Shown here in pieces: positions 31,590-40,206 of a stretch of 43,295 bases of DNA. The stretch's first letter is position 1. Each line of letters starts with the position of its first letter. The notes below the pieces were generated by a model. The model was not told the DNA's origin. It searched no databases and worked only from the letters and a program-made list of their open reading frames with translations. The position numbers and the translations under genes were made by a program. The DNA is from Streptomyces turgidiscabies Car8. GTDB lineage: Bacteria; Actinomycetota; Actinomycetes; Streptomycetales; Streptomycetaceae. Where the stretch lies: the NCBI RefSeq assembly GCF_000331005.1, contig NZ_AEJB01000346.1, positions 1 to 43,295 on the forward strand, written 5' to 3'.

Positions 31590-32795
31590 TCAGCCTGCTC
31601 TCAGCGCCAGGGTCATCGCCTCCACCGCCAGCAGCGGCGCCACGTTGCGGTCCAGAGCCTCGCGGCACGCGGCGATCGCGTCGATGCGGCGGAGCGTCGA
31701 CTCGGGTGAACCGGCGCGGGCCAGACGATCCAGGGTGTCCTCGGCCTCCGCGTTGGCGATCGCCAGGCGGGAGCCGAGCTGGAAGGCGAGAACGTCGCGG
31801 TAGAACCCGGTGAGGTCGATCAGAGCCAGGTCGAGGGTGTCCCGCTGGGTACGCGTTCTCCGGCGCTTCTGACGGTCCTCCAGCTCCTTCATCACGCCGG
31901 CCGTACCGCGAGGCATCCGGCCGCCCTGGGCCGCTCCGAGCGCCGCCTTCAGCTCCTCCGTCTCCTTCACGTCGACCTCCTCAGCGAGCTGCTTGGCGTC
32001 CTCCGACGCCGCGTCGATCAGCTCCTGGGCCGCCTTCAGACAGCCGCCGACGTCCTCGACGCGCAACGGCAGCCTGAGGACGGCGGCCCGGCGCTCCCGC
32101 GCCCGCGCGTCCGTGGCCAGCCGCCGGGCACGGCCGATGTGACCCTGGGTCGCCCGGGCAGCGGTGTGCGCGACGTGCGGATCGACACCGTCCCGGCGAA
32201 TGAGGATGTCGGCCACCGCTTCCACCGGCGGGGTGCGCAGGGTGAGGAGACGGCAGCGGGAGCGGATCGTGGGCAGCACGTCCTCGATGGACGGGGCGCA
32301 CAGCAGCCACACCGTACGCGGCGCGGGCTCCTCGACGGCCTTGAGCAGGACGTTGCCCGCGCCCTCCGTGAGGCGGTCCGCGTCCTCCAGGACGATGACC
32401 TGCCAGCGTCCGACGGCCGGTGACAGCTGAGCCCGCCGGACCAGCGCGCGGGTCTCCTTGACGCCGATGGAGAGGAGGTCGGTGCGGACGACGTCCACGT
32501 CGGCGTGCGTGCCCGTCAGGCTCGTGTGACAGCCGTCGCAGAACCCGCAGCCGGGAACTCCGCCGAGGGCACGGTCGGGGCTCACGCACTGGAGCGCGGC
32601 GGCGAAGGCACGGGCCGCCGTGGACCGGCCGGAGCCGGGCGGGCCGGTGAAGAGCCAAGCGTGCGTCATCTTCGACGCCTCGGGCAGGGGCTCGCCCGCG
32701 GCGACGGCGGTGACCAGGGCGTCGGCATCCCGCGCGGCGGCCTCCAGCTGCGCGCTCACCTTCTCCTGACCCACCACGTCGTCCCACACCGGCAT
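31590..32795 (-). CDS. holB: DNA polymerase III subunit delta'
   Basis: 401 residues from ATG 32795, preceded by AAGGGCGG. This is the clamp-loader AAA+ subunit that helps load the beta clamp on DNA. Seen: MPVWDDVVGQEKVSAQLEAA, Walker A FTGPPGSGRSTAARAF (about 49-64), a four-Cys zinc module CGFCDGCH region, VIVLEDADRLTEGAGNVLLK (Walker B and sensor area), KAVEEPAPRTVWLL and the SRC motif in IRSRCRLL. A charged helical C-terminal region follows, longer than in E. coli, as usual for actinobacteria. It is 176 nt downstream of tmk on the same strand; the tmk-holB order is conserved in Streptomyces. Confidence 0.93.
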   Translation of the reverse strand: MPVWDDVVGQEKVSAQLEAAARDADALVTAVAAGEPLPEASKMTHAWLFTGPPGSGRSTAARAFAAALQCVSPDRALGGVPGCGFCDGCHTSLTGTHADVDVVRTDLLSIGVKETRALVRRAQLSPAVGRWQVIVLEDADRLTEGAGNVLLKAVEEPAPRTVWLLCAPSIEDVLPTIRSRCRLLTLRTPPVEAVADILIRRDGVDPHVAHTAARATQGHIGRARRLATDARARERRAAVLRLPLRVEDVGGCLKAAQELIDAASEDAKQLAEEVDVKETEELKAALGAAQGGRMPRGTAGVMKELEDRQKRRRTRTQRDTLDLALIDLTGFYRDVLAFQLGSRLAIANAEAEDTLDRLARAGSPESTLRRIDAIAACREALDRNVAPLLAVEAMTLALRAG

Positions 32796-32809
32796 GGGAG
32801 CACCGCCCT

Positions 32810-32873
32810 TTCGTCACGCCACTTCGTCACGGCGTCTCATCACGCCACCGCGTCAGGCCGATTCGTCACGGCT
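32810..32873. repeat. Degenerate tandem TTCGTCACGCC-like repeats between tmk and holB
   Basis: About five imperfect units of 12-14 bp (TTCGTCACGCC, TTCGTCACGGC, CATCACGCCAC, CGTCAGGCCGA, TTCGTCACGGC) fill the tmk-holB gap and touch the holB ribosome-binding region. Could be an operator array or drift of a simple repeat. Confidence 0.4.
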
Positions 32874-32971
32874 TGCCCGCCGAACCCATTGTGCGGGTCC
32901 CCACTGACAACGGGCTCCACGGACGGACGGGCTCCACCGGCGGCCGGGTCAACCGGCGATGAGCACCCGCC

Positions 32972-35900
32972 TCAGCGGCGCCGCCCGCCCCGTCCCCGCC
33001 CCTCGTCCCGGTCGTCGTCCGCGTGCGGCCCGAGCAGTTCGTCGGCCAGCGTCGGCAGGTCGTCCAGCGGAGTCTCCTCCGCCCAGTCGGAGCGCGGACG
33101 CCGACGCGGGGTGCCATCGGCGTCGACCTGGGGCAGCTCCCGCGTCCGGTCCTCACCGGCCCCGGCCTGCCCGTCCGCACGCTCGTCCCGGAAAAACCCC
33201 GGGGGCACCCGATCCGCAGGTGCACCACCCCGCCGACCCGCACCGCCCTCCCGTACGGCAGGCAGCACCGCGGTCTCATCGGCCGCACCCGGCACCACGG
33301 GCGGCAGCACAGCCGTGTCATCCGCCGCACCCGGCGGAGCCGACGGAACCGGCGGCAGCACAGCGGTCTCGTCGGCCGCCCCCGGAGGCACCGTCGGCTT
33401 CTGCAGCTTGGCCGTCAGCTCGGAATCGGACTCAGCTCCCCCGGACCGACCGCCACCCGCAACCCCAGCCGCACGTGAACCCGTCCCCGCACCGGCACCG
33501 GCGGCATCAGCCGCAGAAGCCACCGCCGCCGCCGAAGCCGCGGCGGCAGCCGCTGCCGCCGCGGTCGCCTCCGCGACCCGTCGCCGCTCCGCCTCAGCCC
33601 GTACGAGCGCTTCCTCGGCCTTCCGCTGCTTCTCCAGCCGGCGTTCCTCAGCCTCCGCGTGCAGCCGCGCCTCCTCCTCGGCCTGCTTGCGTCGGCGGTC
33701 CTCCTCGGCCTTGCGGCGGGCCTCGGCCTCGGCGCGGGCCTTCTCCTCCGCGAGCAGCCGTACCCGCTCCTCCTCGGCGCGGCGGCGCGCGTCCTCGGCC
33801 CGCTGCCGGGCCTCCTCCGCCTGGCGTTCGGCCTCGCGGCGCTGCGCCTCCTCCAGCTCGCGGCGCTTGCGCTCCTCCTCCTCGGCGCGCAGCCGGGCCA
33901 GCGTCTCCTGACGCTCGCGCTCGACGCGCTCCTCCTCGGCCTTGCGCGCGGCCTCTTCCTCCGCCTTGCGCCTGGCCTCCTCCTCGGCCGCCTTACGGGC
34001 CTCCTCCTGGGCCTTCACCTCGGCCTCGGAGAGGGGCAGCAGCAGGTCGAGCCGGTGACGGACGACCGCGGTGACGGCCTCAGGCTCCTGGCCCGCGTCC
34101 ACGACCAGATAACGGCCCGGGTCGGCGGCGGCCAGCGTGAGGAAACCGGACCGCACACGCTCGTGGAACTCGGCCGGCTCCGACTCCAGCCGGTCCGGCG
34201 CCTCCGTGAACCGCTCGCGGGCGGCCTCCGGGGAGACGTCAAGCAGGACGGTCAGATGCGGGACCAGACCGTCGGTCGCCCAGCGCGAGATACGCGCGAT
34301 CTCGGTCGGGGAGAGGTCCCGGCCGGCGCCCTGATAGGCCACCGACGAGTCGATGTACCGGTCGGAGACGACCACGGCGCCCCGCTCCAGGGCAGGTCGT
34401 ACGACCGTGTCGACGTGCTCCGCGCGGTCCGCCGCGTACAGCAGCGCCTCCGCGCGGTGCGACAGACCGGCGCTCGACACGTCCAGGAGGATCGACCGCA
34501 GCCGCTTGCCCACCGGGGTCGCTCCCGGCTCGCGCGTGACCACGACCTCGTGGCCCTTGGCCCTTATCCACTCGGCGAGCGCTGTCGCCTGGGTGGACTT
34601 CCCGGCCCCGTCGCCGCCCTCGATGGCGATGAAGAACCCGGTCGCCGCCGGCGCCTGCGCGGGGTCGTCGCCGCCGCGCAGCGCGTCCCGCAGGTCGTGC
34701 CGCAGCGGTACGCCGGAACGGTCGTCGACCTTGGCGAGGACCAGCGCGGCCACCGGCAGCAGCAGCGCTCCGACCAGCATCAGCGTGAACGCGGCGCCGC
34801 CGTGCGCGAAGACGAACTTGCCGCTCTCCAGGCGGTGCGGGCCGATGAGGGCGGCCACCAGGGGGGCGATCAGCGCGGCGAGGACCACGGACACCCGTAC
34901 GACCGCGTGCAGATGCTCGGTCAGCCGTGTCCGGCGCTGGTCCTCGGTCTCCTGGTCGAGCAGGGTGTGCCCGGTGTTGGCGGCGACGCCCGCGCCGATG
35001 CCCGCGAGCCCGACGATCAGCAGCACCGACGTCACGTCCGCGACCAGCCCGGCGGCGAGCAGCGCGACCCCGGTGAAGGCGATGGCCAGCGCGAGCAGCC
35101 GGCGCCGCGACAGGGCCACCAGCACCTTCGGTGCCGTACGGATACCGACGACCGTGCCGCCGGTCAGCACGAGGACCAGCAGCCCGTACATCACCGGGCC
35201 GCCGCCCAGGTCCTTCGCGTGCAGGACGGCCACGGAGACGGCCGCCGCGACCGCGCCGGAGACGGCCGCGCAGGCCAGGACGAGCAGCGGGATCGCGCCC
35301 GTACGGCCCGTCTCGGGGGCCGTGCCGTACTTGGGGCGGCGCAGGCCCTCGAGCGGTGACCGCGCGCGCGGGGTGCGTACGTCGGGCAGTTCGAGGTAGG
35401 TCAGCACGGACAGCGAGGCGGCGAACAGCCCGGCCGCGACGTACGACCCGAAGGCCGCCTGGTGCCGGCCGAACCACTCGATGCCGGTGCCCAGCAGGTT
35501 GTTGACGAGCCCGGAGACGAGGAGCGCGGCGCCCGCGAGCGGCAGCGCGACGAAGGTCGTACGCAGGGACAGGCGCCGCAGGGCGTCCATGTGGTCCGGC
35601 AGCGGGCGGACCGTCGCCCCCTCCGGGGGAGGCGCGGGCAGCAGGGCGGGCGCCGCGCCTTCCCGGCACACCGTCCAGAAGCGCTCGGCGACTCCGATCA
35701 CGAAGGCGGTGACCAGGAGGACGGCGAGGGCGTTCTCCGGCGTCCAGTCGATCCACAGGGGCGCGATGATCATGAGTATGGTGCGCAGGCCGTCGGCGCC
35801 GACCATGGTCCAGCGGCGATCGAGCGGGCCCTCCTGCGAGGTGAGCGACGTGAGCGGGCCGAGCAGGACGGCGCCGAAGAGCAGCGTGGCCAGAACGCGT

Positions 35901-36163
35901 GCCCCGAAGACGGCCGTCACGGCGAGTGCCACGCCCCGGTAGCCGCCGCCGAACGAGCCCTCCGCGACGGCCGACTGGAGGACGAGCACGACCAGGACCA
36001 GCAGCGCGAGGGCGTCACCGACACCGCCCACCAGCTGCGCGCTCCACAGCCTCTTCAGCTGGGGCCGGCGCAGCAGGGCGCGGACGGCGCGTTCGCGGGA
36101 GTCCGCGACCAACGCGTCGGCGGGGGCCTGGGGGATGGCCGTTGGCTGCTCTGCTGGCGTCAT
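32972..36163 (-). CDS. tmk: Thymidylate kinase fused to an MFS-like membrane domain and a coiled-coil/acidic tail
   Basis: 1,063 residues from ATG 36163. Three parts are visible. Residues about 45-485 hold around ten to twelve hydrophobic segments of MFS type. Residues about 508-715 are dTMP kinase (dTMP + ATP to dTDP + ADP): P-loop in FIAIEGGDGAGKSTQ (about 515-522), VTREPGATPVG, DRYIDSSVAYQGAGR and VLLDVSPEAARERF. Residues about 725-890 form a very long Glu/Ala/Arg heptad-rich helix (EEARRKAEEE type), followed by an Ala/Gly/Pro linker and a disordered tail with repeated DETAVLPPV-like units. Stand-alone enzymes have about 210 residues; the fused form is usual in Streptomyces. The membrane domain would tether the kinase to the membrane; its transport role is unknown. 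holB follows, topA precedes behind a strong terminator. Confidence 0.92.
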   Translation of the reverse strand: MTPAEQPTAIPQAPADALVADSRERAVRALLRRPQLKRLWSAQLVGGVGDALALLVLVVLVLQSAVAEGSFGGGYRGVALAVTAVFGARVLATLLFGAVLLGPLTSLTSQEGPLDRRWTMVGADGLRTILMIIAPLWIDWTPENALAVLLVTAFVIGVAERFWTVCREGAAPALLPAPPPEGATVRPLPDHMDALRRLSLRTTFVALPLAGAALLVSGLVNNLLGTGIEWFGRHQAAFGSYVAAGLFAASLSVLTYLELPDVRTPRARSPLEGLRRPKYGTAPETGRTGAIPLLVLACAAVSGAVAAAVSVAVLHAKDLGGGPVMYGLLVLVLTGGTVVGIRTAPKVLVALSRRRLLALAIAFTGVALLAAGLVADVTSVLLIVGLAGIGAGVAANTGHTLLDQETEDQRRTRLTEHLHAVVRVSVVLAALIAPLVAALIGPHRLESGKFVFAHGGAAFTLMLVGALLLPVAALVLAKVDDRSGVPLRHDLRDALRGGDDPAQAPAATGFFIAIEGGDGAGKSTQATALAEWIRAKGHEVVVTREPGATPVGKRLRSILLDVSSAGLSHRAEALLYAADRAEHVDTVVRPALERGAVVVSDRYIDSSVAYQGAGRDLSPTEIARISRWATDGLVPHLTVLLDVSPEAARERFTEAPDRLESEPAEFHERVRSGFLTLAAADPGRYLVVDAGQEPEAVTAVVRHRLDLLLPLSEAEVKAQEEARKAAEEEARRKAEEEAARKAEEERVERERQETLARLRAEEEERKRRELEEAQRREAERQAEEARQRAEDARRRAEEERVRLLAEEKARAEAEARRKAEEDRRRKQAEEEARLHAEAEERRLEKQRKAEEALVRAEAERRRVAEATAAAAAAAAASAAAVASAADAAGAGAGTGSRAAGVAGGGRSGGAESDSELTAKLQKPTVPPGAADETAVLPPVPSAPPGAADDTAVLPPVVPGAADETAVLPAVREGGAGRRGGAPADRVPPGFFRDERADGQAGAGEDRTRELPQVDADGTPRRRPRSDWAEETPLDDLPTLADELLGPHADDDRDEGRGRGGRRR

Positions 36164-36214
36164 GCTTTCAGCCTATCGGCAGCCACCGACAGCCCGAAGT
36201 GGCCGTCCGGACGT

Positions 36215-36252
36215 ACGACTGCCCCGACACCAAATGGTGTCGGGGCAGTCGT
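36215..36252 (-). terminator. Strong terminator between topA and tmk
   Basis: A perfect 17-bp stem (36,215-36,231 with 36,236-36,252) with an AAAT loop, containing CTGCCCCGACACC and its complement. It lies about 107 nt past the topA stop. No long T-run follows, as is common in high-GC actinobacteria. Confidence 0.8.
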
Positions 36253-36358
36253 TTCGCGAAGTTCGTGCGAAGGCGAAGTGAAGACCGGCTCAGCCGGGCG
36301 AGGACCGGTCACCACGATCGGCCGCGACCACCCGCGGGTGTCGTCGCGGCCGACGGGC

Positions 36359-39220
36359 TCACTCCTCGCCCGTGGCCCTCGCGGTGGTCGCTTTCTTGGC
36401 CGGAGCCTTCTTCGCGGCCGTCTTCTTCACGGCCGTCGTCTTGGCCGCCGTCGTCTTGGCCGCCGTCGTCTTCTTGGCCGCGGCGGTCTTCGTCGCAGCT
36501 GCCTTCTTGGCGGGGGCCTTCTTCGCCGGCGCCTTCTTGGCGGTCTTCTTGGCGGGCGCCTTGGCACGCTTCTCGGCGAGCAGCTCGTAGCCGCGCTCCG
36601 GGGTGATCTCCTCGACGCTGTCGCCGGAGCGCAGGGTCGCGTTGCTCTCGCCGTCGGTGACGTACGGCCCGAAGCGGCCGTCCTTGACGACCACCGGCTT
36701 TCCGCTGACCGGGTCGGTGCCCAGCTCCTTCAGCGGCGGCTTGGCGGCGGCCCGGCCACGCTGCTTGGGCTGGGAGTAGATCTCCAGCGCCTCTTCGAGG
36801 GTGATCGTGAAGAGCTGGTCCTCGGTCTGCAGGGACCGCGAGTCCGTGCCCTTCTTCAGGTACGGGCCGTAGCGGCCGTTCTGCGCGGTGATCTCCACAC
36901 CCTCGGCGTCCGCGCCGACGACCCGGGGCAGGGACATCAGCTTGAGCGCGTCCGCCAGGGTCACCGTGTCCAGGGACATCGACTTGAACAGCGAGGCCGT
37001 ACGCGGCTTGACGGCGTTCTTGCCGGTCTTCGGGGTGCCCTCGGGGAGCACCTCGGTGACGTACGGGCCGTAGCGGCCGTCCCTGGCGATGATCTGGTGG
37101 CCGGACTCGGGGTCGGCGCCCAGCTCGAAGTCGCCGCTCGGCTTGGCGAGCAGCTCCTCCGCCAGTTCGATCGACAGCTCGTCGGGCGCGAGGTCCTCCT
37201 GCACGTCCGCGCGCTGGTGGTTCTCGGAGTCCTTCTCGCCGCGCTCGATGTACGGGCCGTAGCGCCCCACACGCAGCACGATGCCGTTGCCCACCGGGAA
37301 CGACGACACCTCGCGCGCGTCGATCGCGCCCAGATCGGTCACCAGTTCCTTGAGACCGCCGAGGTGGTCCCCGTCGCCGTTGCCCGCGTCGGCCGCGCCA
37401 CCGACGGCGGGAGCGCCGTCCGCGCCCTCGCCGAAGTAGAAGCGCCTCAACCACGGCACGGACTGGGCCTCGCCGCGGGCGATGCGGTCGAGGTCGTCCT
37501 CCATGCGGGCGGTGAAGTCGTAGTCGACGAGCCGCCCGAAGTGCTTCTCCAGGAGGTTGACGACGGCGAAGGACAGGAAGGACGGCACGAGGGCCGTGCC
37601 CTTCTTGAAGACGTAACCGCGGTCGAGGATGGTCCCGATGATCGACGCGTACGTCGACGGACGGCCGATCTCGCGCTCTTCGAGCTCCTTGACCAGCGAC
37701 GCCTCGGTGTAGCGGGCCGGGGGCTTCGTGGCGTGCCCGTCGACCGTGATCTCCTCGGCGGACAGGGCGTCGCCCTCGTTCACCTGGGGGAGGCGGCTCT
37801 CTCGGTCGTCCAGTTCGGCGTTCGGGTCGTCCGCGCCCTCGACGTACGCCTTCAGGAAGCCGTGGAAGGTGATCGTCTTGCCGGAGGCGCTGAACTCGGC
37901 GTCACGGCCGTCGGCGGCCCGGCCGGCGATCTTCACCGTGACCGAGTTGCCGACCGCGTCCTTCATCTGGGAGGCGACCGTGCGCTTCCAGATCAGCTCG
38001 TAGAGACGGAACTGGTCGCCGGTCAGGCCCGTCTCGGCCGGGGTGCGGAAGCGGTCGCCCGAGGGGCGGATCGCCTCGTGCGCCTCCTGCGCGTTCTTGA
38101 CCTTCCCGGCGTACGTCCGCGGGGACGCGGGCAGGTAGTCGGCGCCGTACAACTGGGTGACCTGGGCACGGGCGGCGTTGATCGCCGTCTCCGACAGTGT
38201 CGTGGAGTCCGTACGCATATAGGTGATGAAGCCGTTCTCGTACAGCTTCTGCGCCACCTGCATGGTCGCCTTCGCACCGAAGCCGAGCTTGCGGCTGGCC
38301 TCCTGCTGGAGCGTCGTCGTACGGAACGGGGCGTACGGCGAGCGGCGGTACGGCTTCGACTCGACCGAGCGCACGGCGAAGCTGGTGTCCGCCAGGGCGG
38401 CGGCCAGCGCGCGGGCGTTCGCCTCGTCCAGGTGGAGGGTGTTCGCGCTCTTCAGTTGTCCCACGGAGTCGAAGTCACGGCCCTGTGCGACCCGCTTGCC
38501 GTCGACGCTCGCGAGGCGGGCGACCAGCGTCGAGGGGTCCGACGAGTCCCCGGCGCGGCCGGTCGCGAAGGTCCCCGTCAGGTCCCAGTACTCAGCAGAA
38601 CGGAAAGCGATGCGCTCGCGTTCCCGCTCCACCACGAGCCGGGTCGCGACGGACTGGACCCGGCCCGCCGACAGACGCGGCATGACCTTCTTCCACAGGA
38701 CCGGCGAAACCTCGTAGCCGTAGAGACGGTCGAGGATGCGGCGGGTCTCCTGGGCGTCGACCAGCTTCTGGTTCAGCTCGCGCGGGTTGGCGACGGCGGC
38801 CTGGATCGCGGCCTTGGTGATCTCGTGGAAGACCATCCGCTTGACCGGGACCTTGGGCTTCAGGACTTCCTGGAGGTGCCACGCGATGGCCTCGCCCTCG
38901 CGGTCCTCATCGGTGGCGAGGAAGAGTTCGTCGGAGTCCTTCAGCAGGTCCTTGAGCTTCTTGACCTGGGCTTTCTTGTCCGCGTTGACCACGTAGATCG
39001 GCTGGAAGTCGTTCTCGACGTCCACCCCGAGGCGGCGCACCTCACCGGTGTACTGCTCGGGCACCTCCGCGGCGCCGTTGGGGAGGTCGCGGATGTGCCC
39101 GACGCTCGCCTCGACGACGTATCCGGGGCCCAGATAGCCCTTGATCGTCTTCGCCTTGGCAGGCGACTCGACGATGACGAGTCGGCGGCCGCCCTGTGCG
39201 GTCTCGCTGGTCGGGGACAA
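36359..39220 (-). CDS. topA: DNA topoisomerase I (type IA)
   Basis: 953 residues. The start is TTG at 39220 (SPTSETAQGGRRLVIVESPA), preceded by GGAGAGAAG. It relaxes negative supercoils by cutting one strand. Seen: Toprim domain RRLVIVESPAKAKTIKGYLG (about 12-31) and LATDEDREGEAIAWH (about 113-127), the catalytic Tyr334 in GFITYMRTDSTTLS, and IRPSGDRFRTP. The C-terminal half carries four topoisomerase repeat motifs (GRYGPYIERGE, GRYGPYVTEV, GRYGPYLKKG, GRFGPYVTDG) in place of zinc fingers, followed by a Lys/Ala-rich tail from about residue 893 (KKAPAKKAPAKKAAATK). Such tails in actinobacterial TopA bind DNA and raise processivity. A -35-like TTGACA lies about 105 nt upstream. Confidence 0.96.
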   Translation of the reverse strand: MSPTSETAQGGRRLVIVESPAKAKTIKGYLGPGYVVEASVGHIRDLPNGAAEVPEQYTGEVRRLGVDVENDFQPIYVVNADKKAQVKKLKDLLKDSDELFLATDEDREGEAIAWHLQEVLKPKVPVKRMVFHEITKAAIQAAVANPRELNQKLVDAQETRRILDRLYGYEVSPVLWKKVMPRLSAGRVQSVATRLVVERERERIAFRSAEYWDLTGTFATGRAGDSSDPSTLVARLASVDGKRVAQGRDFDSVGQLKSANTLHLDEANARALAAALADTSFAVRSVESKPYRRSPYAPFRTTTLQQEASRKLGFGAKATMQVAQKLYENGFITYMRTDSTTLSETAINAARAQVTQLYGADYLPASPRTYAGKVKNAQEAHEAIRPSGDRFRTPAETGLTGDQFRLYELIWKRTVASQMKDAVGNSVTVKIAGRAADGRDAEFSASGKTITFHGFLKAYVEGADDPNAELDDRESRLPQVNEGDALSAEEITVDGHATKPPARYTEASLVKELEEREIGRPSTYASIIGTILDRGYVFKKGTALVPSFLSFAVVNLLEKHFGRLVDYDFTARMEDDLDRIARGEAQSVPWLRRFYFGEGADGAPAVGGAADAGNGDGDHLGGLKELVTDLGAIDAREVSSFPVGNGIVLRVGRYGPYIERGEKDSENHQRADVQEDLAPDELSIELAEELLAKPSGDFELGADPESGHQIIARDGRYGPYVTEVLPEGTPKTGKNAVKPRTASLFKSMSLDTVTLADALKLMSLPRVVGADAEGVEITAQNGRYGPYLKKGTDSRSLQTEDQLFTITLEEALEIYSQPKQRGRAAAKPPLKELGTDPVSGKPVVVKDGRFGPYVTDGESNATLRSGDSVEEITPERGYELLAEKRAKAPAKKTAKKAPAKKAPAKKAAATKTAAAKKTTAAKTTAAKTTAVKKTAAKKAPAKKATTARATGEE

Positions 39221-39296
39221 CTTCGCTCTTCTCTCCGGTCGACACTCGGGGTCTCCCCCGGTCTTGCTCCCGGGGTCGGGTCATGCTGACGCTGCG

Positions 39297-39328
39297 GAGT
39301 GTGACGGTACATCCCGCCCCCGTGTCAA
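39297..39328 (-). promoter_or_regulatory. Candidate topA promoter
   Basis: Minus-strand TTGACA (39,328-39,323), flanked by CCCGT/ACGGG arms, is followed at 17-19 bp by only weak -10 matches (GTCACA to CACACT). A perfect -35 with a poor -10 and long spacer is typical of supercoiling-sensitive promoters, which would suit topA; the sequence alone does not prove this. Confidence 0.35.
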
Positions 39329-39487
39329 ACGGGAAAAGCCCGCAACGGCCACTCGAACGGTAACCCGACTACCGCCATTCCTGCCGCCCGGAGTGCCGAC
39401 CCGCCTCTTCGAGCCTATGCGGACGGTGAGCCACCGATTACCGGCACACCCCCGCCGTACGCACCGCTCACAGGTCTCCGGCGCACC

Positions 39488-39685
39488 TCACACCCGGGTG
39501 AGACACCATGCGCCGACCCCGAGGGCGACCAGCGCGGCGAGGCTCGCGAGGACCGCCGATGCGACGGGGTTCACACCGTGGGCGACAGGCTCCCGGTGCC
39601 GCACCCTGGCCACCGTCCACACCAGCAGCCCGCCCCCGAACAGGGCGAACACCATTCCCACGAAGATCGCCGGTCCGCTCTCCAT
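39488..39685 (-). CDS. Small two-helix membrane protein
   Basis: 65 residues from ATG 39685, preceded closely by AGAGG. Two hydrophobic segments (about 6-26, GPAIFVGMVFALFGGGLLVW; about 40-62, PVASAVLASLAALVALGVGA) are joined by a short basic loop (ARVRHREP). A longer in-frame extension to 40,210 is low-complexity Arg/Gly and is rejected. Its place between topA and the methyltransferase gene fits the small membrane protein seen at this spot in Streptomyces. Function unknown. Confidence 0.65.
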   Translation of the reverse strand: MESGPAIFVGMVFALFGGGLLVWTVARVRHREPVAHGVNPVASAVLASLAALVALGVGAWCLTRV

Positions 39686-40206
39686 ACCTCTGCGCGCCCC
39701 TCTGCTCCCGCCCGGGAGTCCCCCGGACCGGGAGGCTGGCACGCCCCGGCAGCGCCCGCGCGAACCTGAGATGAACGCCGGGCGGACGGCGGCCACGCGT
39801 CCGTACGGCTGCCCGCCGGGCGGCCCCGGAGCGCCCGGAGCGCCAGGCCTTCCGACCACGGAACGTCGCGGGCGGCGCCCATGAATCTCACAGCCCGTGG
39901 CGCGGGGCCCGTCCCGGACCGGCCGCCAACTCGGCGTGAATATGCCGCCCGAACCTCCCCGCACCCCCGCCCGGTACGCCGGCACGGACACCGCGAGCGG
40001 TCGGCCCGCGCCGCCCGCCCGTTCCCCACGCCTCACGCGCCGTCCCCGTACCTCCCCCTGCCGTACGGCCCAGGGGTACGCGACCTGCCGTACCGATATC
40101 GGCCGCGGAGCACCCCTCCCCCGTGGTCGTGACGACGTAGACCGCAGCCTCAGGGCGGCAAACCCGGCGACACAGCGCCCTACGGCGCCGCGCCTCCGGG
40201 ACTCGC
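39686..40206. other. Non-coding stretch between the small membrane protein and the methyltransferase
   Basis: 520 bp of very GC-rich sequence. Frames are open only because stops are rare at this composition; the encoded Arg/Pro/Gly strings have no family pattern and no ribosome binding site. I see no RNA gene or repeat. Confidence 0.5.

Noticed and set aside
33500..34020. The Glu/Ala/Arg repeat region of tmk as a separate structural protein or DNA repeat
   Set aside because: The frame is continuous with the kinase; the DNA periodicity reflects coiled-coil codons (GAG/GCC/CGC).
36372..36600. The Lys/Ala repeat DNA at the topA 3' end as a tandem repeat element
   Set aside because: It encodes the known Lys-rich C-terminal tail of actinobacterial TopA.
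35462..39289. A 1,275-codon plus-strand frame opposite topA and tmk
   Set aside because: Antisense to two unmistakable core genes; the translation is Arg/Leu/Val/Gly-rich with no motif.
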